64,000 bases of DNA from an uncultured bacterium. Lineage in GTDB: Bacteria > Bacillota > Clostridia > UBA1381. The stretch covers positions 1-64,000 of the forward strand of contig CAJMRL010000002.1 of assembly GCA_905215805.1 (NCBI GenBank), given 5' to 3'. Positions 1-10,731 of the stretch are shown here, one piece after another. The translations under genes and the position numbers were made by a program. The notes under the pieces were generated by a model, which was not told the DNA's origin, made no database searches, and saw nothing but the letters and a program-made list of their open reading frames with translations. Each line of letters starts with the position of its first letter. The stretch's first letter is position 1.

Positions 1-24
1 GAAAGTAGATAGCTGCCGGAACTT

Positions 25-56
25 ATCCGATAACCTTTGGTTATCGGATTTTTTTT
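25..56 (+). terminator. Intrinsic terminator of the gene upstream of the window
   Basis: A perfect 11-bp stem (25-35 with 39-49) closes a 3-nt loop and runs straight into eight T residues. It ends a + strand transcript entering from the left and separates it from the Lrp operon. Confidence 0.9.
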
Positions 57-248
57 GATTCCCATTAAAGTATCAATAATTCGCCAAAAAAATCTCTGAA
101 TTTTGTACAAATTTTTTTGATAAATCTATGGAATTTTTCACGGATTTAATATATAATAATAAGATAAGATATAATGATATTATTGTGTATTAAATTAGTA
201 AAATATCATAAAATGTTTTAAATATAGAATATAGGAGGGATTTATCAT

Positions 249-731
249 ATGGATGAAATTCTTAGGATTTTAGACAAGGAACAGGGAAGAATTGATCGCA
301 GCAAGATAGCTGCCATGCTCCGCATGGATGAGACCGAAGTCGCCGCCAAAATGGCGGAAATGGAAAAAAATAATGTAATTGTTGGATATAAAACTATTGT
401 AAATTGGGATAAAACGGATCGTGATGTTGTAACAGCTTTGATAGAGCTGAGAATAACGCCTCAAAGAGGTGAAGGTTTCGATAAAGTTGCTAAGAGAATT
501 TATAAATATCCGCAGGTGCGCTCCCTCTATCTTATGTCAGGTGCGTACGATTTGGCAGTTACAATTGAGGGAAAAAGCATGAAAGAGGTAGCTTTGTTTG
601 TAGCTCAGAAGCTTGCGCCCATGGATTCTATAATATCGACTGCAACTCATTTTGTATTAAAAAAATATAAAGAGGAAGGAATTGTATTCGAAGATGATGA
701 AAAGGATACAAGACAGGTAATTACATTATGA
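249..731 (+). CDS. Lrp/AsnC family transcriptional regulator
   Basis: A 160-residue DNA-binding regulator of the feast/famine (Lrp/AsnC) family. Residues about 1-50 form the helix-turn-helix, although the N-terminal part is more diverged than in classical Lrp. Residues about 60-140 form the RAM/AsnC ligand-binding domain, with the motif LYLMSGAYDLAVTIEGKS typical of the effector fold. An AGGAGGG site lies 10 nt before the ATG. The stop overlaps the start of the aminotransferase gene in an ATGA junction, so the two are translationally coupled. In Clostridia such pairs are common, and the regulator probably senses an amino acid handled by its partner; that ligand is inference. No convincing -35/-10 pair was found in the AT-rich upstream stretch. 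Confidence 0.9.
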   Translation: MDEILRILDKEQGRIDRSKIAAMLRMDETEVAAKMAEMEKNNVIVGYKTIVNWDKTDRDVVTALIELRITPQRGEGFDKVAKRIYKYPQVRSLYLMSGAYDLAVTIEGKSMKEVALFVAQKLAPMDSIISTATHFVLKKYKEEGIVFEDDEKDTRQVITL

Positions 732-1903
732 TAGATTTAGATAAACTTGTATCTCCTGTGGTGGACGGTCTTGCTCCATCGGGAATACGAAAATTTTTTG
801 ATATAGTTTCTGAAATGAAGGGCGCTATTTCTTTGGGAGTAGGGGAGCCGGATTTTGCAACACCTTGGACAATAAGAGAAGCCGGAATATATTCGCTTGA
901 AAAAGGACAGACATATTACACCGCAAACGCTGGGCTTATGGAGCTTCGAGAAGAAATATGCAGGTATAATAAACGCAAGTATGATGTTGAATATAGTGCA
1001 AAGGATGAAGTCCTTGTAACTGTCGGCGGTTCCGAGGCTATAGACGCAATGATAAGATGCGTTGTAAATCCTGGAGACGAAGTACTTATAGTGGAACCAA
1101 GCTTTGTATGCTATAAGCCTCTTACTGTTATGGCAGGCGGAGTTCCGGTTATATTGGAAACAAAAGAGGAGAACGACTTCAGACTACTTCCTGAGCAACT
1201 CAAGGAAAAGATAACAGATAAGACAAAGCTTTTAATACTTCCGTACCCTAATAACCCAACGGGAGGAGTTATGTCAAAGAAAGATCTTGAAGCTATAGCA
1301 GAGGTTTTGAGGGATACAAATATTCTTGTGCTTTCAGATGAAATATATGGAGAGCTTCGTTATGGTGAAGAGACGCATACTCCGTTTTCAGTTATTGAGG
1401 GAATGAAGGAAAGAACAGTAGTGGTAAATGGATTTTCAAAAACGTTTGCCATGACGGGCTGGCGTTTAGGATATGCTTTAGGACCATCCAGATTAATAAA
1501 GCTTATGACAAAGGTACATCAATTCGGAATCATGTCAGCACCTACTACTGCGCAGTATGCCGCAATTGAGGCATTAAAAAATTGTGATAGAGATGTTGAG
1601 GATATGCGTGCCGAATATAATTATAGAAGGCGCTATATGGTAGACGGTTTTAGAGCTATGGGGCTTTCATGCTTTGAACCGTTGGGAGCTTTTTATACGT
1701 TTCCGTGTATAAAGTCATTAGGAATGAGTTCAGATGAGTTCTGTGATAAGCTTCTTCAGGAAGAGAAAGTAGCGGTTGTTCCGGGAAACGCTTTCGGAAA
1801 GAGCGGAGAAGGATTTATAAGATGCTCATACGCTTATTCTATTGATAGTATAAAAGAGGCGCTTGAAAGAATTGAGCGTTTTGTTTCAAAGCATAAGAAC
1901 TGA
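728..1903 (+). CDS. PLP-dependent class I/II aminotransferase
   Basis: A 391-residue fold-type I aminotransferase, probably transferring amino groups between an amino acid (aspartate, alanine or aromatic) and 2-oxoglutarate in the cytoplasm. The sequence shows the family landmarks: GVGEPDF near residue 40, PNNPTG at 174-179, SDEIYGEL at 203-210, and the Schiff-base lysine in SKTFAMTGWR at Lys238. The length matches the AspC/PatA-like group. It overlaps the Lrp gene by 4 nt and is probably controlled by it. Substrate specificity cannot be read from the sequence, so no gene symbol is given. Confidence 0.92.
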   Translation: MIDLDKLVSPVVDGLAPSGIRKFFDIVSEMKGAISLGVGEPDFATPWTIREAGIYSLEKGQTYYTANAGLMELREEICRYNKRKYDVEYSAKDEVLVTVGGSEAIDAMIRCVVNPGDEVLIVEPSFVCYKPLTVMAGGVPVILETKEENDFRLLPEQLKEKITDKTKLLILPYPNNPTGGVMSKKDLEAIAEVLRDTNILVLSDEIYGELRYGEETHTPFSVIEGMKERTVVVNGFSKTFAMTGWRLGYALGPSRLIKLMTKVHQFGIMSAPTTAQYAAIEALKNCDRDVEDMRAEYNYRRRYMVDGFRAMGLSCFEPLGAFYTFPCIKSLGMSSDEFCDKLLQEEKVAVVPGNAFGKSGEGFIRCSYAYSIDSIKEALERIERFVSKHKN

Positions 1904-1934
1904 TGGAATCTGTTGTATTGACAGATAAAAGTAA

Positions 1935-3596
<1,662 letters not shown>

Positions 3597-3659
3597 TCCG
3601 GCGATACTGTACGGCAGATATAGTTTGCTAAACGGTTATATGATTAAGAAAGGGAATTT

Positions 3660-5408
3660 ATGAAGGTATATTGGAAATATATAAAGCCTTATCTTCCGTT
3701 TTTTATCTTCGGTCCTATTTTAATGCTGACTGAAGTTGCCGGAGAAATTGTACTTCCCAAAATTATGGCAACGATGATAGATAACGGAATAGGTGCCGGT
3801 GCGGCAGGCTTGGGAGCAGGATATATACTGTCAAGAACGGCGTTTATGATTGGCTGTATATGTTTAATGGTAATAGGAGGCTTGGGCGGACATTATTTGT
3901 CTATAAATGCAGCGGTAAGATTCAGCGCTGATTTGAGAAAGGATGTTTTTAAAAAAGTACAGAATTTCTCATTTAAAAATATAGATAATTTTTCGACAGG
4001 CTCCCTTGTAACGAGACTCACAAATGATATAACGCAGATGCAGAATCTTGTCAGAATGTGCCTTATAATGGCTATGCGTTCTCCCGGTATGCTGATTGGA
4101 GGAATTATAATGGCTTGCCGTATAAATGCAAGTCTTGCAGCCATTTTGATTGTTGTTATTCCATTATTGGTTGCGGCGATAGGGTTGCTTTTAAAGACAG
4201 CATTCCCAAGATTTACTGCAATGCAAAAAAAACTGGATAACCTGAATTCCGGGATACAGGAAAATATCACAAACGTACGTGTTATAAAGTCATTTGTAAG
4301 ACAGTTATTTGAAATAAAGAAATTTAATACAGCGAATGATGATCTTAAGGATACAACACTTGGCGCGATGAAAATTGTAATATGCACCATGCCGGTAATG
4401 ACGCTTGCAATGAATATAACGACCCTTTCGGTGGTATGGATGGGCGGAAATCTTGTTATAGAAGGCGGCATGGGAGTCGGAGATCTTACGGCTTTTTCTA
4501 CATATATAGTTCAGATACTCATGTCGCTTATGATGGTGTCCATGCTAATTCTTCAGCTTTCCAGAGCAATGGCGTCATCAAGAAGAATACTTGAGGTAAT
4601 TAACACAAAATCGGATCTTACAGATGAAAATGCGTCAGAGAAAAATAAGTTAGTAACAGAAGGCAGAGTAGAGTTCAGAGATGTATGCTTTAAATATTAT
4701 GAAAACAGAAAGGATAATATACTTGACCATATTTCCTTTACTGTTGAGCCGGGGACGGTTTTAGGCATAATTGGAACGACTGGCTCGGGAAAGACTTCAT
4801 TGGTTCAGCTTATTCCGAGATTGTATGACGTAAATTCGGGAAGCGTACTGGTTGACGGAGTTGACGTAAAGGAGTACAGCTTGAAAAATTTACGAGACGG
4901 CGTGGGAATGGTGCTGCAAAAGAATGTACTTTTCAGCGGCTCTATTGAGGAAAATCTTAAATGGGGCGATGAGAACGCTACTCAAAAGGAAATAGAGAAA
5001 GCGGCTCAGGCAGCACAGGCAGACGGCTTTATAAATGCTTTTACAGATGGTTATAATATGGAGCTTGGTCAAGGCGGAGTAAATGTTTCCGGAGGACAAA
5101 AGCAAAGATTGTGTATTGCAAGAGCGCTTTTGAAAAAGCCGAAAATATTGATTCTTGATGATTCCACAAGTGCTGTTGATACCGCTACAGAGGCGAAGAT
5201 AAGACAGGCGTTTTCAACCACACTTAAGGATACGACAAAAATAATTATCGCACAGCGAATAACATCTGTTGTTGAAGCTGATAAGATAATAGTTCTTGAA
5301 GACGGAAAAATCGTTGGTATGGGAACACATGACGAGCTTATGCGTGACAGTTCTGAATATCGAGATATATATTATTCGCAGATGGATAAAGAAAAGGAGG
5401 TGTCATAA
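3660..5408 (+). CDS. ABC exporter half, degenerate-site subunit
   Basis: A 582-residue type IV ABC exporter subunit: six membrane helices (about 15-310) fused to a nucleotide-binding domain. Walker A is GTTGSGKT from residue 372 and the signature is canonical VSGGQ. The Walker B ends in Asp501 where catalytic Glu is normal (LDDST), and the H-loop histidine is replaced by Gln532 (AQRIT). These two changes mark the subunit that builds the non-hydrolytic site of heterodimeric exporters such as TM287/288 and BmrCD. The partner gene starts one base after its stop codon. Substrate unknown; drugs, lipids or peptides are all possible. Confidence 0.92.
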   Translation: MKVYWKYIKPYLPFFIFGPILMLTEVAGEIVLPKIMATMIDNGIGAGAAGLGAGYILSRTAFMIGCICLMVIGGLGGHYLSINAAVRFSADLRKDVFKKVQNFSFKNIDNFSTGSLVTRLTNDITQMQNLVRMCLIMAMRSPGMLIGGIIMACRINASLAAILIVVIPLLVAAIGLLLKTAFPRFTAMQKKLDNLNSGIQENITNVRVIKSFVRQLFEIKKFNTANDDLKDTTLGAMKIVICTMPVMTLAMNITTLSVVWMGGNLVIEGGMGVGDLTAFSTYIVQILMSLMMVSMLILQLSRAMASSRRILEVINTKSDLTDENASEKNKLVTEGRVEFRDVCFKYYENRKDNILDHISFTVEPGTVLGIIGTTGSGKTSLVQLIPRLYDVNSGSVLVDGVDVKEYSLKNLRDGVGMVLQKNVLFSGSIEENLKWGDENATQKEIEKAAQAAQADGFINAFTDGYNMELGQGGVNVSGGQKQRLCIARALLKKPKILILDDSTSAVDTATEAKIRQAFSTTLKDTTKIIIAQRITSVVEADKIIVLEDGKIVGMGTHDELMRDSSEYRDIYYSQMDKEKEVS

Positions 5409-7232
5409 ATGCCTCCGATGGGACCTCAAGGAAAACGCCATAACGGCAAAAAACAGAAACCTAAAAACACAAAGGCAGCGGTCAAAAGATTGTTTTCATA
5501 TCTTGAAGAAGATAAAGCAAAAATCGCAGCGGCGTTTGTATGCGTCATAATAAGTGCGGCAGCAAATCTTGGCGGTTCATATATGCTGCGTCCGATAATA
5601 AACGGTTTGACAGAAGATATCCCGGCAGCGCAGAAGATATCCGGACTTTTGAGCGGAGTTATAGTAATGGCTGTAATTTATTTATGCGGTGTTGCGGCGA
5701 CATATTTTCAGTCCAGAATAATGATAGGGGTTTCACAGGGAACTCTTCAGCGTATACGAAAAGCGCTTTTTGAAAAGCTTCAGCATCTGCCGGTCAGATA
5801 TTTTGATACTCATTCGACCGGTGATGTTATGAGCCGATTCACAAATGATGTGGATATTATAGGCGAAATGCTCAATTCCACTCTCGTTCAGATATTTTCG
5901 GGAGCAATAACTCTTCTCGGAACTCTTGGACTGATGCTTTATACAAACTGGGTGCTGGCATTAGTAACAATAGTCGTTGCTCCTATTATGGCAAAGATCG
6001 GAGGAACGATAGCGGGAAGGTCAAGAAAATATTTTTCTACCCAACAGGTTGCGCTTGGAAAGGTGAACGGTTATATAGAAGAAGCAGTTACCGGACAAAA
6101 GGTTATTAAGGTATTTAACCATGAGCATAAAATTATAGAGGAATTCAGTGAGCTTAACGATGATTTAAAAAATGTTCAGATCAAGGCACAGTTTATGGGC
6201 GGTATAATGGGCCCGGCTATGAATGCTATGAGCCAAGTGAATTATACTCTTACGGCAACAGTAGGATCAATTTTTGCTTTTATATCAAGGTGGGGAGGCG
6301 GTCTTCCATTTTCTGCGCTTGATATAGGCGGACTCGCTGTATTTGTCAATTATTCGAGACAATTTTCACGCCCGATCAATGAGATTGCACAGCAGGTTAC
6401 CAATATTATGTCAGCGCTTGCCGGAGCGGAGCGAGTATTTGATGTTATGGATAATGAGCCTGAACATGATAGACCGGGTGCGGTTGAGCTTAAGAATGTA
6501 AAAGGCGATGTTGTTATAGAAGGAGTGACTTTCGGGTACAATCCCGATAAAACAATATTAAAGGATATAAATATTTATGCGCATCCCGGACAAAAGATAG
6601 CTCTTATTGGTTCAACGGGCGCCGGAAAAACCACTATAACCAATCTTATAACTCGTTTTTATGAGGTAAATAAGGGAAAAATAACCATTGACGGAACTGA
6701 TATAATGGATGTGAGCCTTGAAAGCTTAAGACAAAATATTGCCATGGTTTTACAGGATACACATTTGTTTACCGGAACGGTCATGGAAAATATCCGCTAT
6801 GGAAGACTCGATGCCACAGATGAGGAAGTACGTCAGGCTGCAATGACGTCGTGTGCACACATGTTTATAAAGAATATGCCGGACGGATATGATACCATGC
6901 TTCAGGGCGACGGCTCGAATCTGTCACAGGGTCAGCGTCAGCTTTTGAATATTGCAAGAGCTGCTTTGTCAAAAGCGCCTATACTTGTGCTTGATGAAGC
7001 TACAAGCTCTGTCGATACCAGAACCGAACGTTCAATAAACGAAGGCATGGATGCTCTTATGGAAAACAGAACGACTTTTGTAATTGCTCACAGATTATCT
7101 ACAATAAGAAATGCGGATGCCATAATGGTTCTTGAAAACGGAGAGATCATAGAGCGCGGAACGCATGAGGAATTACTTGAGAAGAAGGGCAGATATTACG
7201 AGTTATATACAGGTTTGAAGGAATTAGATTAA
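5409..7232 (+). CDS. ABC exporter half, catalytic-site subunit
   Basis: The 607-residue partner of the preceding gene. A basic N-terminus precedes six membrane helices (about 40-330) and a nucleotide-binding domain with Walker A GSTGAGKT (401-408), Walker B LDEAT with catalytic Glu530, and H-loop His561. Its own signature is the non-canonical LSQGQ (505-509), which faces the degenerate Walker site of the partner. The pair therefore has one working and one degenerate ATP site. An AAGGAGGTG site lies inside the end of the first gene, ensuring coupled translation. Start at the ATG directly after the upstream stop. Confidence 0.93.
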   Translation: MPPMGPQGKRHNGKKQKPKNTKAAVKRLFSYLEEDKAKIAAAFVCVIISAAANLGGSYMLRPIINGLTEDIPAAQKISGLLSGVIVMAVIYLCGVAATYFQSRIMIGVSQGTLQRIRKALFEKLQHLPVRYFDTHSTGDVMSRFTNDVDIIGEMLNSTLVQIFSGAITLLGTLGLMLYTNWVLALVTIVVAPIMAKIGGTIAGRSRKYFSTQQVALGKVNGYIEEAVTGQKVIKVFNHEHKIIEEFSELNDDLKNVQIKAQFMGGIMGPAMNAMSQVNYTLTATVGSIFAFISRWGGGLPFSALDIGGLAVFVNYSRQFSRPINEIAQQVTNIMSALAGAERVFDVMDNEPEHDRPGAVELKNVKGDVVIEGVTFGYNPDKTILKDINIYAHPGQKIALIGSTGAGKTTITNLITRFYEVNKGKITIDGTDIMDVSLESLRQNIAMVLQDTHLFTGTVMENIRYGRLDATDEEVRQAAMTSCAHMFIKNMPDGYDTMLQGDGSNLSQGQRQLLNIARAALSKAPILVLDEATSSVDTRTERSINEGMDALMENRTTFVIAHRLSTIRNADAIMVLENGEIIERGTHEELLEKKGRYYELYTGLKELD

Positions 7233-7285
7233 AAGGATTTGGATTAAGGAGCCGGCATATTAATGCGGGCGGAAAATATATGGCG

Positions 7286-7320
7286 GCATATCCGAATGTA
7301 AGCACTATATTCGGATATGC
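7286..7320. repeat. Perfect 12-bp inverted repeat before the 714-residue gene
   Basis: Arms 7286-7297 and 7309-7320 are exact complements around an 11-nt loop. No T-run follows on either strand, so it is not a standard terminator. It lies 31 nt before the next start codon and may be an operator or an mRNA stabiliser. Confidence 0.6.
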
Positions 7321-7350
7321 TCATGACAGAGAGGAGAAGAATATACTTAA

Positions 7351-9495
7351 ATGAAGGTATATCAATTAATATACACCTCCGTACAGCACAGTCTGTCCGA
7401 TGCGCAGCTTGGGTTGGTAAATCAGCCGGGCATGCGGGTTTACTCCTGCTCTCAGGGGGTAACAAGAGAAAATATTGAAGAGATAACCAGGTTTGCAAGC
7501 TACAGACTGCCCAAAAATAATGATATTGCATTTTCTGAGGTGATAGGAGATCCTACTATTCCGGGAATGTTTCCTAAAATATTCCGTACGCTTCACCTTT
7601 CAGATGGGCGGTATGCGGCAATACAGTCTGTATTTTCGGGAGTGGATTATCAAAATCAGCCAAGGAACTTTTTTGCACATGCGCTTATTTTTGACGAGGT
7701 TGACAACTGCTTTTTTCCGGAGCAGTATTGCGGAAGCGAGATTTTTAAGACTTATCTGACAACAGAAGAAGCAGAAAAGGAGCTTGTGCACTATTTGCCG
7801 GTGCTGGAGGACATTAAACCGGACGAAAGCTTTGAAAAGGAAATAAAAATCTTTATAGATCTTCATAAAAAGGAGATGTCATATCTTTTAAAGCAGGCGC
7901 TAATGATAATGGGCTCTGATACCATTACACATATGTGTATATCCACGGAAAGTGAATATCTTACGCAGAGCTATCTTGTTGCACTCAAGTATATGCTGCC
8001 GCGTGATATAGAGTACAATACCGGTATTTCTACATATAATGTATACATTCCGTCTGATAAACAAAATCAGATAATATTTAACGGAACGATAAAGGGTAAA
8101 AATAATATCACAAGACAAGCGGTTGAAATGCGTACGACATGTATGTATATAGATATGGAAAAGACCGATTTTGTAAGTGATGAGGGTTCCCCTCTTTTCA
8201 AATGGTCCATGGACGAGCTGAGAGGGGAATATGAAAAATATAATTTTGAATCGGTTCAGCAGCTTAACGACTGGCTTTCAACGCATGAAAATACGAATAA
8301 GCCCGGAATGGGCGCAAAGCTGCTCAGATTCAAGGAATCAGCGGGCGATAAGAGATTTTCTATACGCGCCGCGGAATTATATGAGCACATTGATGATGAA
8401 GATATGAAGCCGGTGCGCTTTGAAGTATGCAAGGTCATGTATGATAACAGCAAGCTTTTCCCAGAACTGCTGCAAAGCATTACGGATAATTATGTCACAA
8501 TGTGTCTCAATAAGCTTTGCAGGGGACAGAATTATGATATAGAGGATATTTTCCCTGATGGAGCAGAAGCAAAGGCACAGGCACAGCTTTTCAAAAATAA
8601 GATGATGGACTATATGGAGATAATCCGAAAGAATTTTGATACTATAGGTCAGCATAATAAATATCTCTTGCTTACTCTGCTTGCCCAGGTAAAGCATGAA
8701 ACAGGAGATCCCACATGGAAGGCATTTTTTAAGGACAGAAAGCTATATATAACCACGTTTACGGAAATGGCTTCAATGATTGTTACGGGCTATGGAGTAC
8801 GAGCTTTTTCGCCTCCTTCGGTTTGGACCAAAGAGGAGCTTCATGAAATGATAGCTTATTTTGACTCGTCGACTCAGGACGAAAGGATAAAGAAAAGCTG
8901 CTTAAAATACATTTATTTCCATGATGATGTAGTTTGGGAGAATTACGGGATCACGCTTACAAAGCATACAAAGACTGCCGGTGAACAGGAAAAGGATCTG
9001 CGCAAGGTAAAATCCATGCTTACCTCGGTAGGATATATTCCTTTTGGGAATACAAGCTACATGGATTTAAGACATCAGGTTACATCGGATATGTATGATA
9101 ATATTTCACCGCTGCTGCTGTCAAGATTGCTGTATGCGTATTATCGGTGGAGCGGCACGTATGGAAATCAGTCGCTCGCTAAGTCAAGGGCGGCGAAAGT
9201 AAAGGCTCTTCTTTTAGAGATGAAGAGAACGGAAAAAAGCTGTTATGATTATATAATCCCCAAGCTTGCTTTGGAAATAATAGAAACTCAGGGGCATTAT
9301 CATGAGGTTATGATAAATACGGAAACTATGCCGGATAGTTTTTGGAATTGGTTTTTAATAGGCTTCGGACATTGCAAAAACGATGACGATAAAATTCTTA
9401 ATTATACAAGAGTATATCAAGCAAGCCGCTCAAAGCTTCTTAGACTTCCGGATATACGTCAAAAAATGCGTGCGGCATTCAAGAATGTGGAGTAA
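7351..9495 (+). CDS. Uncharacterised 714-residue protein, possibly GAP1-like
   Basis: I do not recognise this protein with certainty. It has no signal peptide and no obvious membrane helix, so it is probably cytoplasmic. The N-terminus (LIYTSVQHSL, then MRVYSCSQGV near residue 35, and FFAHALIFD near residue 110) resembles what I recall of the N-terminal domain of GTPase-associated protein 1 (GAP1) families from bacterial signalling and conflict-type loci. The remaining 500 residues look alpha-helical and carry no motif I can name. A GAGGAG site precedes the ATG. It is followed after 17 nt by a Ser-rich membrane protein, and the two are probably cotranscribed up to the hairpin at 10489. No GTPase gene is adjacent, which weakens the GAP1 idea. 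Confidence 0.6.
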   Translation: MKVYQLIYTSVQHSLSDAQLGLVNQPGMRVYSCSQGVTRENIEEITRFASYRLPKNNDIAFSEVIGDPTIPGMFPKIFRTLHLSDGRYAAIQSVFSGVDYQNQPRNFFAHALIFDEVDNCFFPEQYCGSEIFKTYLTTEEAEKELVHYLPVLEDIKPDESFEKEIKIFIDLHKKEMSYLLKQALMIMGSDTITHMCISTESEYLTQSYLVALKYMLPRDIEYNTGISTYNVYIPSDKQNQIIFNGTIKGKNNITRQAVEMRTTCMYIDMEKTDFVSDEGSPLFKWSMDELRGEYEKYNFESVQQLNDWLSTHENTNKPGMGAKLLRFKESAGDKRFSIRAAELYEHIDDEDMKPVRFEVCKVMYDNSKLFPELLQSITDNYVTMCLNKLCRGQNYDIEDIFPDGAEAKAQAQLFKNKMMDYMEIIRKNFDTIGQHNKYLLLTLLAQVKHETGDPTWKAFFKDRKLYITTFTEMASMIVTGYGVRAFSPPSVWTKEELHEMIAYFDSSTQDERIKKSCLKYIYFHDDVVWENYGITLTKHTKTAGEQEKDLRKVKSMLTSVGYIPFGNTSYMDLRHQVTSDMYDNISPLLLSRLLYAYYRWSGTYGNQSLAKSRAAKVKALLLEMKRTEKSCYDYIIPKLALEIIETQGHYHEVMINTETMPDSFWNWFLIGFGHCKNDDDKILNYTRVYQASRSKLLRLPDIRQKMRAAFKNVE

Positions 9496-9512
9496 GAAAG
9501 GATAAGGGTAAA

Positions 9513-10487
9513 ATGAAAAGATCTATATTGAAAAAAGCAGCGGCTGTTTTTGCCGCATTGATGGTTGCATTTTCGGCTTCGGCAGCTGTTTTTGCAGCAA
9601 CATCGGCGCCTGCTACGACAAGACCGCGTCCAACGGCAAGTTCTTCAAGCAGCTCCTCGTCAAGAACGACTGACAGTGATGATAGTTCTTCATCATCTGA
9701 CAATAACAGCTCCTCGTCTGACGAGGAGGATAATACCTCATCGACTTCAAGCCCATCGGAAACAAGGGTTACATCAACTCCTGTAACTGCGGCACCGGTC
9801 GCGACTACAACAACAAACAGAAGTTATACGACAAAAGGCGGAGCATTTTTGTGGTTTCTTCTGTCTGTGCTTGTAAATACAGTTATCAGCTTTGCTATAG
9901 GAAACAGATTCTATAAGATGTCGAGAAAAGAAAATCATGTTACAGCTGAAATAAGGGCTTTAAGACGTGATATAGAAGAAAAGTTTGCTGATAATATAGG
10001 CGGTTTTGCGGAACAGGGAATAGATATCGAGAATTCCAATGAAAATTATTCTATGAAGTCTGATGGATTAAAAATGACTCCGGCATCAACGACCAGTGTA
10101 GATGCTCCGGTAGAGGATATATACAAGCAATGGGAGGAGCAGATGGCAAGGCGCAGGGCGCAAAGACGTGCAGCTATCAATACTCGTCCTGAAATAGATG
10201 AGAGTGATTTTGAGGATGAAAGACCGGTAAGAAAGAAATATCAGCCTAAGAGAACAAATAATTTAAATACTTCAAAGAAAAAGTATTCAAGAGAATCAAT
10301 CGATTTTGAAGATGATATTGAAGATATCGATGATGATAGAATTGAAGAAATTGACGATATGGATGAAGAAATGCTTGATGATACAAGGGATAAGCATAAA
10401 AAGGCAAAGGACGTTACAAAGAAGGCAAAAAGCTTTATAAATAATATCTTCCCACTTAAAGATGATGACGATGATGATATAGGTTAA
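9513..10487 (+). CDS. Ser-rich single-pass membrane protein with acidic tail
   Basis: A 324-residue protein of low complexity. Residues 1-29 look like a signal peptide (KRSILKKAA followed by an Ala-rich core ending AVFAA). Residues 41-82 are Ser/Asp/Glu-rich, 83-107 Thr/Pro-rich. One hydrophobic helix spans about 111-130 and is followed by a basic stop. A cytoplasmic tail follows with a charged helix and Asp/Glu-rich runs up to a poly-Asp end. If the signal peptide is cleaved, the Ser-rich part is outside the cell. Function unknown. Its position 17 nt after the 714-residue gene suggests a shared role, perhaps as membrane anchor. Confidence 0.75.
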   Translation: MKRSILKKAAAVFAALMVAFSASAAVFAATSAPATTRPRPTASSSSSSSSRTTDSDDSSSSSDNNSSSSDEEDNTSSTSSPSETRVTSTPVTAAPVATTTTNRSYTTKGGAFLWFLLSVLVNTVISFAIGNRFYKMSRKENHVTAEIRALRRDIEEKFADNIGGFAEQGIDIENSNENYSMKSDGLKMTPASTTSVDAPVEDIYKQWEEQMARRRAQRRAAINTRPEIDESDFEDERPVRKKYQPKRTNNLNTSKKKYSRESIDFEDDIEDIDDDRIEEIDDMDEEMLDDTRDKHKKAKDVTKKAKSFINNIFPLKDDDDDDIG

Positions 10488-10488
10488 A

Positions 10489-10522
10489 TTTTAAGACCGC
10501 GGTTTCTGCCGCGGTCTTAAAA
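10489..10522 (+). terminator. Terminator-like hairpin after the Ser-rich protein gene
   Basis: Perfect 14-bp stem (10489-10502 with 10509-10522), GC-rich core, 6-nt loop. An A-rich rather than T-rich stretch follows, so termination efficiency is uncertain, but its place right after the stop codon supports a 3' end. Confidence 0.65.
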
Positions 10523-10539
10523 AATATTAAAAAAAACTA

Positions 10540-10568
10540 TTGACAAAGTCCGCTTTATATGCTATAAT
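10540..10568 (+). promoter_or_regulatory. Perfect sigma-A promoter of the tRNA-Glu gene
   Basis: TTGACA (10540-10545) and TATAAT (10563-10568) are separated by exactly 17 nt. The tRNA begins 14 nt after the -10 box. Confidence 0.93.
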
Positions 10569-10582
10569 ATTAATCGTTGTAT

Positions 10583-10657
10583 GGCTCGTTGGTCAAGCGG
10601 TTAAGACTCCGGCCTCTCACGCCGGCAACGCGGGTTCGATTCCCGCACGAGTCACCA
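10583..10657 (+). tRNA. tRNA-Glu (anticodon CTC)
   Basis: A complete cloverleaf including the encoded CCA. The acceptor stem GGCTCGT pairs with ACGAGTC (one G-U). The anticodon stem CCGGC/GCCGG holds the loop CTCTCAC, giving anticodon CTC for GAG codons. The T loop contains GGTTCGATTCC. It stands alone, not in a tRNA cluster, with its own promoter and terminator. Confidence 0.95.
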
Positions 10658-10666
10658 TATATTAAG

Positions 10667-10706
10667 ATCCGTATAGATACTTGTTTGTGTTTATACGGAT
10701 TTTTTG
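10667..10706 (+). terminator. Intrinsic terminator of tRNA-Glu
   Basis: Stem 10667-10675 with 10692-10700 (9 bp, 16-nt loop) followed by a T-run through 10706. Confidence 0.85.
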
Positions 10707-10731
10707 TATATAAAATAATGGGAGAGGACAA

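Noticed and set aside
3893..4471. 192-codon minus-strand frame inside the ABC exporter gene
   Set aside because: Hydrophobic composition mirrors the membrane helices of the real gene in reverse. No start signal.
9640..9760. Serine-codon repeats as a tandem DNA repeat or CRISPR-like array
   Set aside because: Units are irregular and fit a Ser/Asp-rich linker of the membrane protein. No spacers.
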